A stretch of 64,000 nucleotides of DNA from Parahoeflea olei (lineage in GTDB: Bacteria; Pseudomonadota; Alphaproteobacteria; Rhizobiales; Rhizobiaceae), in the NCBI RefSeq assembly GCF_001703635.1, contig NZ_LQZT01000023.1:170280-234279 (forward strand). The letters are read 5' to 3'. Every line of letters starts with the position of its first letter. Position 1 is the stretch's first letter. Below are positions 43,002 to 52,763 of this stretch, in pieces. Below the pieces are notes generated by a model. That model ran no database searches and was not told where the DNA came from. It worked only from the letters and a program-made list of their open reading frames with translations. Position numbers and translations under genes: made by a program.

Positions 43002-44108
43002 ATGACAGTCTGCACACGCTGCATCATGGACACCACCGACCCCGACATCCGTTTCGATGCCGATGGTGTCTGCAATCATTGCCATCGCTATGATCTGGTC
43101 GCCAGGACCCGGCTGATCCCCGTCGGCGACCGCGACCAGCGGCTGCAGGCGCTGATCGGGGAAATCAGGGCGGCCGGGGCGGGCAAGCCCTATGATTGCG
43201 TCATCGGCGTGAGCGGCGGCGTGGACAGCACCTATGTCGCCTGGCTGGTCAAGGAACTGGGCCTGCGCCCGCTGGCGGTGCATCTCGACAATGGCTGGAA
43301 CTCGGAACTCGCGGTCGCCAACATCGAGAAGACGCTCAACACGCTCGGCATCGATCTCTACACCCATGTTCTCAACTGGGAGGAGTTCAGGAACCTGCAG
43401 TCGTCCTTCCTGAAGGCCTCGACGCCCGACGGCGAGGTGCCGACCGACCACGCCATTTTTGCGCTGCTGTACCAGCAGGCGGCCAGGCACGGGCTCAGGC
43501 ATGTCATCACCGGCACCAATGTGGTCTCGGAGGCGATCCTGCCGGAGAAATGGGGCTACGGATATTTCGACTGGCGCTACATCAAGGATGTGCACCGCCG
43601 GTTCGGCTCGTCACGGCTGTCGAGCTATCCGCATTTTTCGCTGATCAAGCTCGCCTATTTCGTGTTCCTGCGCCGCATTCGCATGGTCTCCATCCTCAAT
43701 TATGTCCATTACGACAAGGCCGAGGCCATGGACGTGCTCCAGACCCGGCTGGGCTGGGTCTATTACGGCGGCAAGCACTACGAGTCGATCTACACCCGGT
43801 TCTACCAAGCCTATATCCTGCCGCGGAAGTTCGGCATCGACAAGCGCAAGGCGCATTACTCCAATCTCGTTCTCTCAGGGCAGATGACCCGGCAAGAGGC
43901 ACTCGAGCAGATGGAACTCCCGGTCTATCCCGAGCACCTGCTCGAGGAGGATCGCGAATACACGATCAAGAAGCTCGGATTCTCCGAGGCGGAGTTCGAT
44001 GCGATGATGGCCGCACCCACCAGGACCTTCGAGGACTACAAGACCAGCCACAGGATCTTCGAGATTGCCAAGAAGCTGGTCAATGCGACGCGACGCCATG
44101 TCGGCTGA
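43002..44108 (+). CDS. wbpG: N-acetyl sugar amidotransferase, WbpG-like
   Basis: A 368-residue amidotransferase. It starts VCTRCIMDTTDPDIRFDADGVCNHC, with two Cys pairs (4/7 and 24/27) as a predicted zinc site. The PP-loop is GVSGGVDSTY (69-78). HLDNGWNSELAVANIEK, HVITGTNVVSEAILP and WGYGYFDWRYIKDVH match WbpG/WbuX, which convert a sugar N-acetyl or carboxylate group to an amidino or amide form. The set order here is HisH-HisF-(223 bases)-amidotransferase, the mirror of the first set. It stands beside the WbpBDE-like trio, so a 2,3-diamino uronate-type UDP sugar is a plausible substrate. Confidence 0.88.
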   Translation: MTVCTRCIMDTTDPDIRFDADGVCNHCHRYDLVARTRLIPVGDRDQRLQALIGEIRAAGAGKPYDCVIGVSGGVDSTYVAWLVKELGLRPLAVHLDNGWNSELAVANIEKTLNTLGIDLYTHVLNWEEFRNLQSSFLKASTPDGEVPTDHAIFALLYQQAARHGLRHVITGTNVVSEAILPEKWGYGYFDWRYIKDVHRRFGSSRLSSYPHFSLIKLAYFVFLRRIRMVSILNYVHYDKAEAMDVLQTRLGWVYYGGKHYESIYTRFYQAYILPRKFGIDKRKAHYSNLVLSGQMTRQEALEQMELPVYPEHLLEEDREYTIKKLGFSEAEFDAMMAAPTRTFEDYKTSHRIFEIAKKLVNATRRHVG

Positions 44109-45369
44109 AGCGGCGGAAGCCAGCGGCACGCCGGGCCGCACGCGCCCGATGAAGGTTCTCTTCATCCATGTCACCGGCGCCTTCGGCGGCTCGTCGCGCA
44201 GCCTAACGGAGGCCGTGCGCGCCTTCCCCGGGGAGATCGAAGCCCATTTCCTGACCCCGCGCGGTACCGTGGAGGGGTTTTTCGGCAAGTTGGGCCAGGT
44301 GCTTGCCGTGTCCGGCCTGAGCCAGTTCGACAACACCCAGTACAGCCACTATCGCGGCTTGCGCTGGCTGGTGATCCTGCGCGAGATCGCCAATCTGCCG
44401 GCGACGTTTTCCGCTCTCCGGGAAGCGCAGCGGCGCTGGCCGGACATCGACCTGATCCACCTGAACGAGTTCACCGGCCTTTTGCCAATGTGGCTCGCCA
44501 GGCGGCGCTACGGTGTGCCGGTCGTGGTCCATGTCCGGTCCGTCGCCCGCCTCGACCGCAAGGCCTGGCGCAGCCGCTTCGTCAATGCGGTCCTGCGCGA
44601 CAGCGCCGATGCGGTGATCGCCATCGACGAGACGGTGCGCCAGAGCCTGCCGCAGGACCTGCCGGTCGAGGTCATCCACAATGCCTTCACGCCCAAGCCG
44701 GCGGGCGCGCCCGATGCCGCCTTCCTGGAACGGGTCGCGCGGCTCCGGCCCGGCGCGTTGCGGGTCGGCTTCGTCGGCAATCTGCTCAAGGTCAAGGGGA
44801 TCCAGGATCTGGTCGAGGCCGCCCGGATCGTCAAGCAGCGCGGCGGCGATGTCGAATATGTCATCGTCGGCGACGACGCGCGCCCCTCCACGTCGCTCAA
44901 GGCCCGCGTGCTGCAGGCCTTGGGGCTCAATCAGAACATCAAGGCGCAGGTCCGGGCCAGGATCGCGGACTATGGGCTTGAGAGCGATTTCCACATGCTT
45001 GGCTTCATGGGCGATATCGCCCAGGCCTACCGGCATCTCGATGTGCTGTGTTTTCCCTCCCATTTCAATGCGCCCGGCCGGCCGGTTTTCGAGGCTGCGT
45101 TTTCGGCGGTGCCGAGCATCGTGGCGGTGACCGATCCGACGGACGACACCATCATCGACGGCGTGACCGGGCTGACCATTCCGCCGCATGCGCCCGAGCG
45201 TCTGGCCGAGGCGATCCTTGCCTGCGCCGCCGACCGCGACAGGACCAGGGCCATGGGCCGGGAGGCGCAGGCGCTGGCCGAGCGGAATTTCAGCGCCGAG
45301 CGCAATGCCGCGCTGCTGTTCGGCGTGTTCCGGCGCTGCCTCGACGCGCGGCGGGCCGGGCGGAAATGA
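44098..45369 (+). CDS. GT4-family glycosyltransferase
   Basis: A protein of 423 residues (406 if it starts at the ATG at 44149, directly before KVLFIHVTGAFGGSSRSL). The GT-B layout has an N-terminal acceptor domain and a C-terminal GT4 domain with LRVGFVGNLLKVKGIQDLVEAA, VIVGDDARPS, FHMLGFMGDIAQAYRHLDVLCFPSHFNAPGRPVFEAAFSAVP and the E-x7-E region. It overlaps the end of the WbpG-like gene. It probably adds one sugar of the repeating unit; the donor is not determined. Confidence 0.82.
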   Translation: MSAEAAEASGTPGRTRPMKVLFIHVTGAFGGSSRSLTEAVRAFPGEIEAHFLTPRGTVEGFFGKLGQVLAVSGLSQFDNTQYSHYRGLRWLVILREIANLPATFSALREAQRRWPDIDLIHLNEFTGLLPMWLARRRYGVPVVVHVRSVARLDRKAWRSRFVNAVLRDSADAVIAIDETVRQSLPQDLPVEVIHNAFTPKPAGAPDAAFLERVARLRPGALRVGFVGNLLKVKGIQDLVEAARIVKQRGGDVEYVIVGDDARPSTSLKARVLQALGLNQNIKAQVRARIADYGLESDFHMLGFMGDIAQAYRHLDVLCFPSHFNAPGRPVFEAAFSAVPSIVAVTDPTDDTIIDGVTGLTIPPHAPERLAEAILACAADRDRTRAMGREAQALAERNFSAERNAALLFGVFRRCLDARRAGRK

Positions 45370-45523
45370 CCGGAGCGTTTGCCGGAGCAGGCCTCCGGCG
45401 CCCGGGTTCGGCGGGCGGCAGCGGTCGCCGGAGCGCCGCTCTGCTTGACTTTGCGGGAATGGCGCGGTTTACGAAGGCACCGGCCCGTTAACGGGAAACA
45501 ATCGGAAGCGGAGAATTGCTCCC

Positions 45524-46870
45524 ATGCAGATTGCGATTTTCGGAACCGGCTATGTCGGACTGGTCCTGGCGGCCGCGATGTCCGATGTCGGTCACGATGT
45601 CACCTGCGTGGACGTGGACGCCGGGAAGATCGCCGGTCTGCAGAAGGGCAGGGTGCCGATCTATGAGCCCGGTCTCGAAGCCCTGGTGCGCGACAACCAG
45701 GCGGCAGGGCGGCTGACCTTCACCGCCGACCAGGCTCTTGGCGTGGCATCCGCCGCCATCATCTTCATCGCGGTCGGAACCCCGCCGGACGAGGACGGCT
45801 CGGCCGACCTGCGGCACGTGCTGGAGGTCGCCGACCTGGTCGGCTCGGCGATGCAGGAGCCCAAGATCATCATCAACAAGTCGACGGTGCCGGTGGGCAC
45901 GGCCGACCAGGTCAGGGCCGCCGTCAAGGCCCGGCTTGTGCAGCGGGGGCTGGCCGACCTCGGCTTCGACGTCGTCTCCAACCCGGAATTCTTCAAGGAA
46001 GGTGCTGCGGTGGCGGATTGCATGCGCCCCGACAGGATCATTCTCGGGGTCGAGACCGCCGGCGGCCGCACCGAGCAGGTGCTGCGCGAGCTCTACGCGC
46101 CGTTCAACCGCAATCACGACAAGATCCTCGTCATGGACGTGCGCAGCGCCGAGCTCAGCAAATACGCCGCCAATTGCATGCTCGCCGCCAAGATCAGCTT
46201 CATGAACGAGATGGCGGATCTCGCCGACAAGATCGGCGCCGATATCGAGAAGGTGCGCCTGGGCATCGGCTCGGATCCGCGCATCGGCTATCATTTCATT
46301 TATCCCGGCGTCGGCTATGGCGGCTCCTGTTTTCCCAAGGATGTGCGCGCGCTGATCAGCACCGCCCGCGAGCACGGCATCGATCCGGTGGTGATGGAGG
46401 CGGTCGACGCCCGCAACAACCGCCAGAAGACGCTGCTGTTCGACAAGATCCGCGCGCGCTTCGGCAGCGATCTCGGCGGACGCACCTTCGCGCTCTGGGG
46501 CCTGTCCTTCAAGCCCAACACCGACGACATCCGCGAAGCGCCCTCGCGCACGCTGATGGAGGCGCTGTGGGCGGCCGGCGCGCGCGTGCAGGCCTATGAT
46601 CCGAAGGCCATGGACGCCTGCCGGCAGGTCTATGGCGACCGTTCCGACCTGGTGCTGGCACCGACTCAGGAGGCGGCGCTGGACGGCGCCGACGCGCTGG
46701 CGCTGGTGACGGAATGGAAGAGCTTCCGCTCGCCGGATATGGCGGAGATCGCCCGGAAGCTGAAGCATCCGGTCATTTTCGACGGCCGCAATCTCTTCGA
46801 CCCGGCGGTCGCCGCGGGCTATGGGCTCGAAATCATCGGCATCGGACGCGCGAGCCGGCCTGCGCAGTGA
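45524..46870 (+). CDS. ugd: UDP-glucose 6-dehydrogenase family protein
   Basis: A 448-residue NAD-dependent dehydrogenase that oxidises C-6 of a UDP sugar. Signatures: IAIFGTGYVGLVLAAAMSDVGH, NKSTVPVGTADQV, SNPEFFKEGAAVADCMRPDRII and the catalytic Cys269 in GYGGSCFPKD. The N-P-E-F-(F/L)-(K/R)-E-G form is that of UDP-glucose dehydrogenases; UDP-GlcNAc and UDP-ManNAc dehydrogenases (WbpA, WbpO) have S-P-E-R instead. UDP-glucuronate is thus the expected product, useful for a glucuronate residue but not the WbpB substrate. A 26-base repeat covers its last codons and recurs downstream. Confidence 0.9.
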   Translation: MQIAIFGTGYVGLVLAAAMSDVGHDVTCVDVDAGKIAGLQKGRVPIYEPGLEALVRDNQAAGRLTFTADQALGVASAAIIFIAVGTPPDEDGSADLRHVLEVADLVGSAMQEPKIIINKSTVPVGTADQVRAAVKARLVQRGLADLGFDVVSNPEFFKEGAAVADCMRPDRIILGVETAGGRTEQVLRELYAPFNRNHDKILVMDVRSAELSKYAANCMLAAKISFMNEMADLADKIGADIEKVRLGIGSDPRIGYHFIYPGVGYGGSCFPKDVRALISTAREHGIDPVVMEAVDARNNRQKTLLFDKIRARFGSDLGGRTFALWGLSFKPNTDDIREAPSRTLMEALWAAGARVQAYDPKAMDACRQVYGDRSDLVLAPTQEAALDGADALALVTEWKSFRSPDMAEIARKLKHPVIFDGRNLFDPAVAAGYGLEIIGIGRASRPAQ

Positions 46871-46926
46871 CCCGGCTGACCGGACCGTTCGCGAAGCCGG
46901 GCGAGCCGGCCTGCGCAGTGACCCGG
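46850..46926. repeat. 26-base direct repeat at the ugd 3' end
   Basis: The same 26 bases occur at 46850-46875, spanning the last ugd codons and stop, and at 46901-46926, just before the fnlA stop region. The copies are identical and spaced 51 bases apart start to start. They may reflect a small local duplication or a repeat-mediated junction. Confidence 0.85.
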
Positions 46927-46948
46927 ATGCCGCCGAAGCGGGAACGCC

Positions 46949-47983
46949 TTACTCGTAGAGGTCGGGCTGGGTTCCGGCGAGCGCATGGCGCACATGGCTC
47001 ACCTTCATCAGCAGTTCGCGCAGTTCCGCTTCGTCGAGGCGCCTGGTGTTGTGCGAATTGTACTCTTCCATCTGGTTGAGGCGGGCCTCGCCCTCTTCCA
47101 CGAAGATCGAGTAGTTCAGGTCCCGGCCATCGGCGGGGATCCGGTAATAGCCGCCCAGATCGTCGGCGATGGCGAATTCCTCGCGGCTCAGCAGCACTTC
47201 GAAGATCTTCTCGCCATGCCGGGTGCCGATCTCCCGGATCGGATGATCCGGTTTCCCGAACAGGCCGGTGATCGCTTTCGCCAGCACCGAAACCGTGGTC
47301 GCCGGCGCCTTCTGGACGAAGATGTCGCCGTTGCGGCCATGGGTGAAGGCGTAGATCACCAGTTCCAGCGCTTCGTCCAGCGTCATCATGAAGCGGGTCA
47401 TGTCCGGATTGGTGATGGTGATCGGCTTGCAGGCGCGGACCTGCTCGATGAACAGCGGGATCACGGAGCCGCGCGAGGCCATGACATTGCCGTAGCGGGT
47501 GCCGCAGATCACCGTCTGCGCGGGGTCGAGATTGCGCGAGGCAGCGACCATCACCTTTTCCATCATCGCCTTGGATATGCCCATGGCGTTGATCGGATAG
47601 ACGGCCTTGTCCGTCGACAGGCACACCACCCGCTTGAGCCGGTGCGCGATGGCCGCTTCGAGCACGTTCTCGGTACCCATCACATTGGTCCGCACCGCTT
47701 CCATCGGGTGGAACTCGCAGGACGGCACCTGCTTGAGGGCGGCGGCGTGAAAGCAGTAGTCGACCCCGCGCATGGCCCGGTCGACGCTCGCCGGATCGCG
47801 CACGTCGCCGAGATAGAATTTGAGCTTGGGATGATTGTAATGCTTGCGCATGTCATCCTGCTTCTTCTCGTCCCGGCTCAGGATGCGGATCTCGCGGATG
47901 TCCGTGTCAAGAAAGCGCTTGACCGCCGCGCTGCCGAAGGAGCCTGTCCCCCCGGTAATCAACAGGACCTTGTCTGCAAACAT
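46949..47983 (-). CDS. fnlA: UDP-GlcNAc 4,6-dehydratase/5-epimerase (FnlA/CapE/WbjB type)
   Basis: A 344-residue short-chain dehydrogenase, the usual FnlA length. LLITGGTGSFGSAAVKRFL is the NAD motif. RILSRDEKKQDDMRKHYNH and KFYLGDVRD are FnlA hallmarks, and STDKAVYPINAMGISKAMMEK carries the Lys/Met active-site arrangement. It converts UDP-GlcNAc to a 4-keto-6-deoxy L-sugar, the first step to UDP-L-FucNAc or UDP-L-QuiNAc. The ATG at 47983 follows AGGGAAG; an earlier in-frame start would add 20 residues without homology. The RmlD-like reductase gene is just upstream on the same strand. Confidence 0.9.
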   Translation of the reverse strand: MFADKVLLITGGTGSFGSAAVKRFLDTDIREIRILSRDEKKQDDMRKHYNHPKLKFYLGDVRDPASVDRAMRGVDYCFHAAALKQVPSCEFHPMEAVRTNVMGTENVLEAAIAHRLKRVVCLSTDKAVYPINAMGISKAMMEKVMVAASRNLDPAQTVICGTRYGNVMASRGSVIPLFIEQVRACKPITITNPDMTRFMMTLDEALELVIYAFTHGRNGDIFVQKAPATTVSVLAKAITGLFGKPDHPIREIGTRHGEKIFEVLLSREEFAIADDLGGYYRIPADGRDLNYSIFVEEGEARLNQMEEYNSHNTRRLDEAELRELLMKVSHVRHALAGTQPDLYE

Positions 47984-48084
47984 CGGTGACTTCCCTGAAT
48001 TCGGCTGGCCGGAGGCGTTCCCGGAGTTTGATGCCCGGCTCACGCACCTCCGTCAACCCGTGCCGCCCGATAACCGGACGCCGG

Positions 48085-48966
48085 TCACGGCGCAGCCGAA
48101 GCCGCTCCGGGCCTTGCGAGTTCGGCGATCATGTCGCCCCAGGAAGGCGGCGTGTAGCCGAAAGTCTTTCGGAACCGGGTCGAATCGAGGCTCCGGTCGA
48201 TCCGGACCTCGCTGTCGGCAACCACATCGATCGCGGGATGCAGGTGCTCGCGGATCAACAGCAGCAGCGCATGCTTGTCGATCGGGTCGCTCGACACCTG
48301 GAACACACCGTGCGCCCCGGTCGTGTCCTGCAGAACCATCTCGATGATGCGCGCCATCTCGAGTGTGGTGAAGCCGGAAAAGATCGCCTTCTGATATCCC
48401 TTGACGGGGCCGCGCTGCGCCAGCGCCCATTCGAGCAGGCCGGTCTTGCGGCTGAGTTCGCGGCCGATGATCGAGGTCCTGAGCGTGACGCAGCCTTCGT
48501 CCGCCACCTCGCCCAGGAGTTTCGAGCGGCCGTAGAGATCTTCCGCGTCCGGAACGTCGGTTTCGAGGTAATTGCCCTTGCGCCCGGAAAACACGCAGTC
48601 CGTGCTCATGTGCACCAGCCGCGCGCCGGAGAGGCGGCACAGCACTGCCAGCCGGTGCGGCAGCAGCGCGTTGATTTCAAGGCTCAGGATCGACTGCATG
48701 GCCGCCGGGCGCTGCTTGACGATGCCCACGCAATTGACCACCGCATCGGGCCGGAACTGCGCCATCACCTCGCTCACGCGGTCGATGCTGCGCACATCGA
48801 TGCCGAAAAACGCGTTCGTGTCGTCAAACAGCCCGCAAGCCTGGTAGGTCTGCTTGTCCTGGCGCAGCGTCACCGCCACCTGGTGGCGCGGAGACAGCTG
48901 CTTGAGGACCTGGTGGCCCAGCATGCCGTCGCCACCCAGGACAAGTATGCGCATGCCCCGCTCCAT
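48085..48966 (-). CDS. RmlD-like 4-keto-sugar reductase (WbvR type)
   Basis: A 293-residue SDR with MRILVLGGDGMLGHQVLKQL (NAD motif), VNCVGIVKQRPAA, VHMSTDCVFSGRKGNYLETD and YGRSKLLGE (Tyr-x-x-x-Lys). It resembles dTDP-4-dehydrorhamnose reductase and has no C-terminal cupin, unlike FnlB/WbjC. Together with fnlA, an RmlD-type reductase without cupin is the pattern reported for WbvB-WbvR-WbvD, the UDP-L-QuiNAc route, so L-QuiNAc rather than L-FucNAc is inferred. The ATG at 48966 has GGAGGG at the right distance; a nearer ATG at 48954 is possible. The upstream glycosyltransferase ends 14 bases before this start. Confidence 0.85.
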   Translation of the reverse strand: MERGMRILVLGGDGMLGHQVLKQLSPRHQVAVTLRQDKQTYQACGLFDDTNAFFGIDVRSIDRVSEVMAQFRPDAVVNCVGIVKQRPAAMQSILSLEINALLPHRLAVLCRLSGARLVHMSTDCVFSGRKGNYLETDVPDAEDLYGRSKLLGEVADEGCVTLRTSIIGRELSRKTGLLEWALAQRGPVKGYQKAIFSGFTTLEMARIIEMVLQDTTGAHGVFQVSSDPIDKHALLLLIREHLHPAIDVVADSEVRIDRSLDSTRFRKTFGYTPPSWGDMIAELARPGAASAAP

Positions 48967-48980
48967 CGTCGTCCCTCCCG

Positions 48981-50255
48981 TCACTGCCGCGCCCGCCCGC
49001 CGGCCGCGCGGACGCTCTTTTCCGCGCGGAACCAGCCGACCAGCTGATCGAACAGCTTGTCCATGTTGTAGTGTTCTTCCATGTAGGCGCGCCCGCGCCG
49101 GCCCATCTCCGCCCGCTCGTCCGGGCTTCTGGCGGCAAGCCCGGCAATCGCGGCCGCCAGTGCCTCGGGCGAGCCGGCATCGACGCCGATGCCGGCGCCG
49201 CTGTCATGCACGATCTTCTTCACTTCCCCGCTGACCGAGGAGACGATCGGCTTTCCCGCGGCCAGATAGGATTGCAGCTTGGCGGGAACCGTCACCGCGA
49301 AGGCGGGTTCGTCGCGCAGGGAGATCAACAGCGCATCGGCCTGCCGGTAGAACGCGGGCATCGTGGTCGATGGAAACCGTCCCAGGCAATGGAAGGTCGA
49401 GGACAATCCGCGTTCGGCCACCTGCGCGCGCAGCCAGTCGAGCTTGTGGCCGTCGCCCACGACGACGAACTGGATGTCCTTGCGCTGCTTGAGCAGGCTT
49501 GCGGCCGCGAGCACCGTCCCGAAATCCTGGGATGCGCCGACATTGCCGGTGAACACCACCTTGAAACCGTCGGGCAGGCCGGGCAGGCCGGCGGCGTCGA
49601 TCGGGGCCGTGTCCTTGCGAAGGTCCTCCCATTGCGGAAACCATCTCACCTCGCGCGGCTTTCCCGCCACGCGGCGGATCGAGCTTTCGAAGCCTTGCGA
49701 GGTCGCCAGAATGACGTCGCTGCCGGCATAGACCCGGCGGGCGAGCCAGCTCGCCACCCGGTCTGCGAGCGGCGAGTTGAGCATGCCCGAGGCCGACAGG
49801 CTTTCCGGCCACAGATCGAGCACCCACAGGAACATCGGCGCCCGGGCCTTCCACGCGGCCACCATGCCGGGAAATCCGACGGTCACGGGCGAGATTTCAT
49901 AGACGAACACGGCGTCATGGCGCGCGCCGATGCGCAACAGCGCCACCAGGCTCGCCGTCAGCGCGAAGCTGAAATAGTTGAGCACCAGCCCGATCCTGCT
50001 CTTCCGCCCGCGCGGGATCAGCGGCGCGCGCAGGATCCGCACGCCCCCATGCGTTTCGGTCCAGGGGCCGCGCCAGCCATGGCTGGGGAAGATCCGGCCC
50101 GCGGGATAGTTGGGCAGGCCCGTGAGCACGGTCACCTCGTGCCCGCGCGCGACCAGCCCGGCGGCAAGCTCGTTGAGCCTGATGTCCTCGGGCCAGAAAT
50201 ACTGGCTGACGATCAGGATCCTGAGCTTGTCCCCGTCAGGCGGTCCGGCATCCAT
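48981..50255 (-). CDS. GT4 glycosyltransferase (WbuB-like)
   Basis: A 424-residue GT-B transferase. LRILIVSQYFWPEDIRLNELAAGL, VTVLTGLPNYPAGRIFP, PMFLWVLDLWPESLSASGM and KVVFTGNVGASQDFGTVLAAA are the WbuB/WbjE pattern of transferases working with L-FucNAc or L-QuiNAc, which fits the fnlA and RmlD-like genes just below. The C-terminal domain has VVVGDGHKLDWLRA and PAKLQSYLAAGKPIV. The ATG lies two bases after the epimerase stop, and the gene ends 14 bases before the reductase start, so these are one operon. Confidence 0.85.
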   Translation of the reverse strand: MDAGPPDGDKLRILIVSQYFWPEDIRLNELAAGLVARGHEVTVLTGLPNYPAGRIFPSHGWRGPWTETHGGVRILRAPLIPRGRKSRIGLVLNYFSFALTASLVALLRIGARHDAVFVYEISPVTVGFPGMVAAWKARAPMFLWVLDLWPESLSASGMLNSPLADRVASWLARRVYAGSDVILATSQGFESSIRRVAGKPREVRWFPQWEDLRKDTAPIDAAGLPGLPDGFKVVFTGNVGASQDFGTVLAAASLLKQRKDIQFVVVGDGHKLDWLRAQVAERGLSSTFHCLGRFPSTTMPAFYRQADALLISLRDEPAFAVTVPAKLQSYLAAGKPIVSSVSGEVKKIVHDSGAGIGVDAGSPEALAAAIAGLAARSPDERAEMGRRGRAYMEEHYNMDKLFDQLVGWFRAEKSVRAAGGRARQ

Positions 50256-50257
50256 GG

Positions 50258-51187
<930 letters not shown>

Positions 51188-51265
51188 GATGCTGGTATCC
51201 TTCTGCCGCGCGCCGCTGTCCCGCCGCCAGTGCGGCCGGCCGGTGTGACTGAACGGGAGATCGGC

Positions 51266-52498
51266 CTAGTTGGCAACCCTGTCTCCGTTTCCGCTTCCGA
51301 GGGCGGTCGCCAGGATGATCTTCAAGTCCAGGAGCAGGGACTGGAGCGCGAGGTAGCGCGCGTCCCACCGCGCGAGCGTTTCGGGATCGCGCATGTCGAT
51401 GCCGTTGACCTGCGCCAGGCCGCTGATTCCGGGCTTGAGCGCCAGCACCCCCAGCCGGCGGCGGGCGTCCACCAGGTCCCGCTGGACCGGCAGGCAGGGG
51501 CGCGGGCCGACCAGGCTGATCTCGTTGCGGAAGATGTTGATGATCTGCGGCAATTCATCGAGCTTGAGTTTTCGCAGCACCGCGCCCAGCCGCGTCACGG
51601 AACTGGCGCTGACTTCGTGCGTGCTGAGATTGGCGGTGCCGCTCTTCATGGTGCGGAACTTGTAGCAGATGAAGGGCCGGCCGTCTTTGCCGACCCGTTC
51701 CTGTGCGAAAATGCCTGGGCCTTTCGATTCTATCCGGACCAGCAACCAGATCAGGACCAGCGCCCACCAGAAGACGACGGCGACACCCAGGGCGAAGGCG
51801 AGATCCAGGCCGCGCTTGAGGAAGCGGTAGACCCGGTTTTCCGCCTGGCCGTCGCTGAGGATCGCCGGGTCGGCAAGGGCAGGGGTTGCCTCGCTGGCGC
51901 CGAGCGATCCAATCACGCCGGCGATCCGCCCGATGGAGACGGTGGGCTTGAGCGAAGCGACCGCCTCGAAGGCCAGCGGGGCGATCGCGGAGGGCAGCTT
52001 CGCGATGAATGCCGGCCGCTCGGCAAAATCCGGCGTGTAGACATAGGGGAGATGGAGGTTGAGCACCCTGATGCCCTCGAGCCCGGCCAACGCCTCGGCC
52101 GCGGCCCGCTTGCTGAGCGCATAGGGCGAGCGGTTGGACGGGTCGAGCGCATGGGTGGAGGAGAGGTTCACGAAGGTGGCGATCCCGGCTTCGCGTGCGC
52201 GGCGCGCCATGTCGAGGGCGCCGTCGACATTGACCTTGAGGAAGGCCTCGGGCGGCTCATGCGATGTGGTGTTCAGGACTGCCAGATGCAGCAGCAGATC
52301 GGCCCCCTGCGCCTCCCGGACAAGCTCGGCATAATCGCAACAGGCCTGGCCCGGAAACAGGCGGGCGAGCTTCGCCTTGTCGCGCCCGGCGAGCAGCAGA
52401 TCCGCGCCACCCTGCCGCAGCAGCGGAACGAGGTTCCGCCCCACATATCCGGTCGCGCCTGTCACCACGAGTTTCACCAGGGTCATTCCTTTGGCCAT
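51266..52498 (-). CDS. fusion: SDR domain plus small phosphoglycosyltransferase (priming enzyme)
   Basis: A 410-residue two-domain protein. Residues 1-210 are an SDR with VVTGATGYVGRNLVPLL and SPYALSK (Tyr-x-x-x-Lys). Residues 225-410 are a PglC/WcaJ-type sugar-phosphate transferase: a reentrant membrane segment (about 232-255), FICYKFRTM, the Asp-Glu dyad in LDELPQIINIFRNEISLVGPRP (314-315) and PGISGLAQVNG. It would load the first sugar phosphate on undecaprenyl phosphate at the inner membrane. The SDR half probably modifies the same UDP sugar just before transfer. The start may be 52498 or 52486. It is the first gene of the fnlA operon. Confidence 0.85.
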   Translation of the reverse strand: MAKGMTLVKLVVTGATGYVGRNLVPLLRQGGADLLLAGRDKAKLARLFPGQACCDYAELVREAQGADLLLHLAVLNTTSHEPPEAFLKVNVDGALDMARRAREAGIATFVNLSSTHALDPSNRSPYALSKRAAAEALAGLEGIRVLNLHLPYVYTPDFAERPAFIAKLPSAIAPLAFEAVASLKPTVSIGRIAGVIGSLGASEATPALADPAILSDGQAENRVYRFLKRGLDLAFALGVAVVFWWALVLIWLLVRIESKGPGIFAQERVGKDGRPFICYKFRTMKSGTANLSTHEVSASSVTRLGAVLRKLKLDELPQIINIFRNEISLVGPRPCLPVQRDLVDARRRLGVLALKPGISGLAQVNGIDMRDPETLARWDARYLALQSLLLDLKIILATALGSGNGDRVAN

Positions 52499-52701
52499 GC
52501 CGCGCTGTCCGGCCGAAACCGGTGAGGATGTTGCCCGGTTCGCGCGCTCGGGCCTGCCGGCCGGAGCCTCGCCTGCGCGGCCGATCCTGCCCATGAACTC
52601 CCCGGCCGGACCGGGAACGCCCCCGCTTACAGCATTGTCACGCCGATTTCCACGGCGTTTGACCGGAACCGCCCGGCCTTGCCCGCCCCGCAAACGAAGA
52701 A

Positions 52702-52730
52702 CCCCGTGCCTCCCAGCGGGAGGCACGGGG
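52702..52730 (-). terminator. intrinsic terminator of ribB
   Basis: A perfect 13-bp stem (52702-52714 with 52718-52730) and a 3-base loop. On the minus strand it is followed by TTCTTCGTTTG. It lies about 34 bases past the ribB stop. Confidence 0.85.
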
Positions 52731-52763
52731 CTCAAGGATCATCGTGCCGGTGCGAGACCGGCG

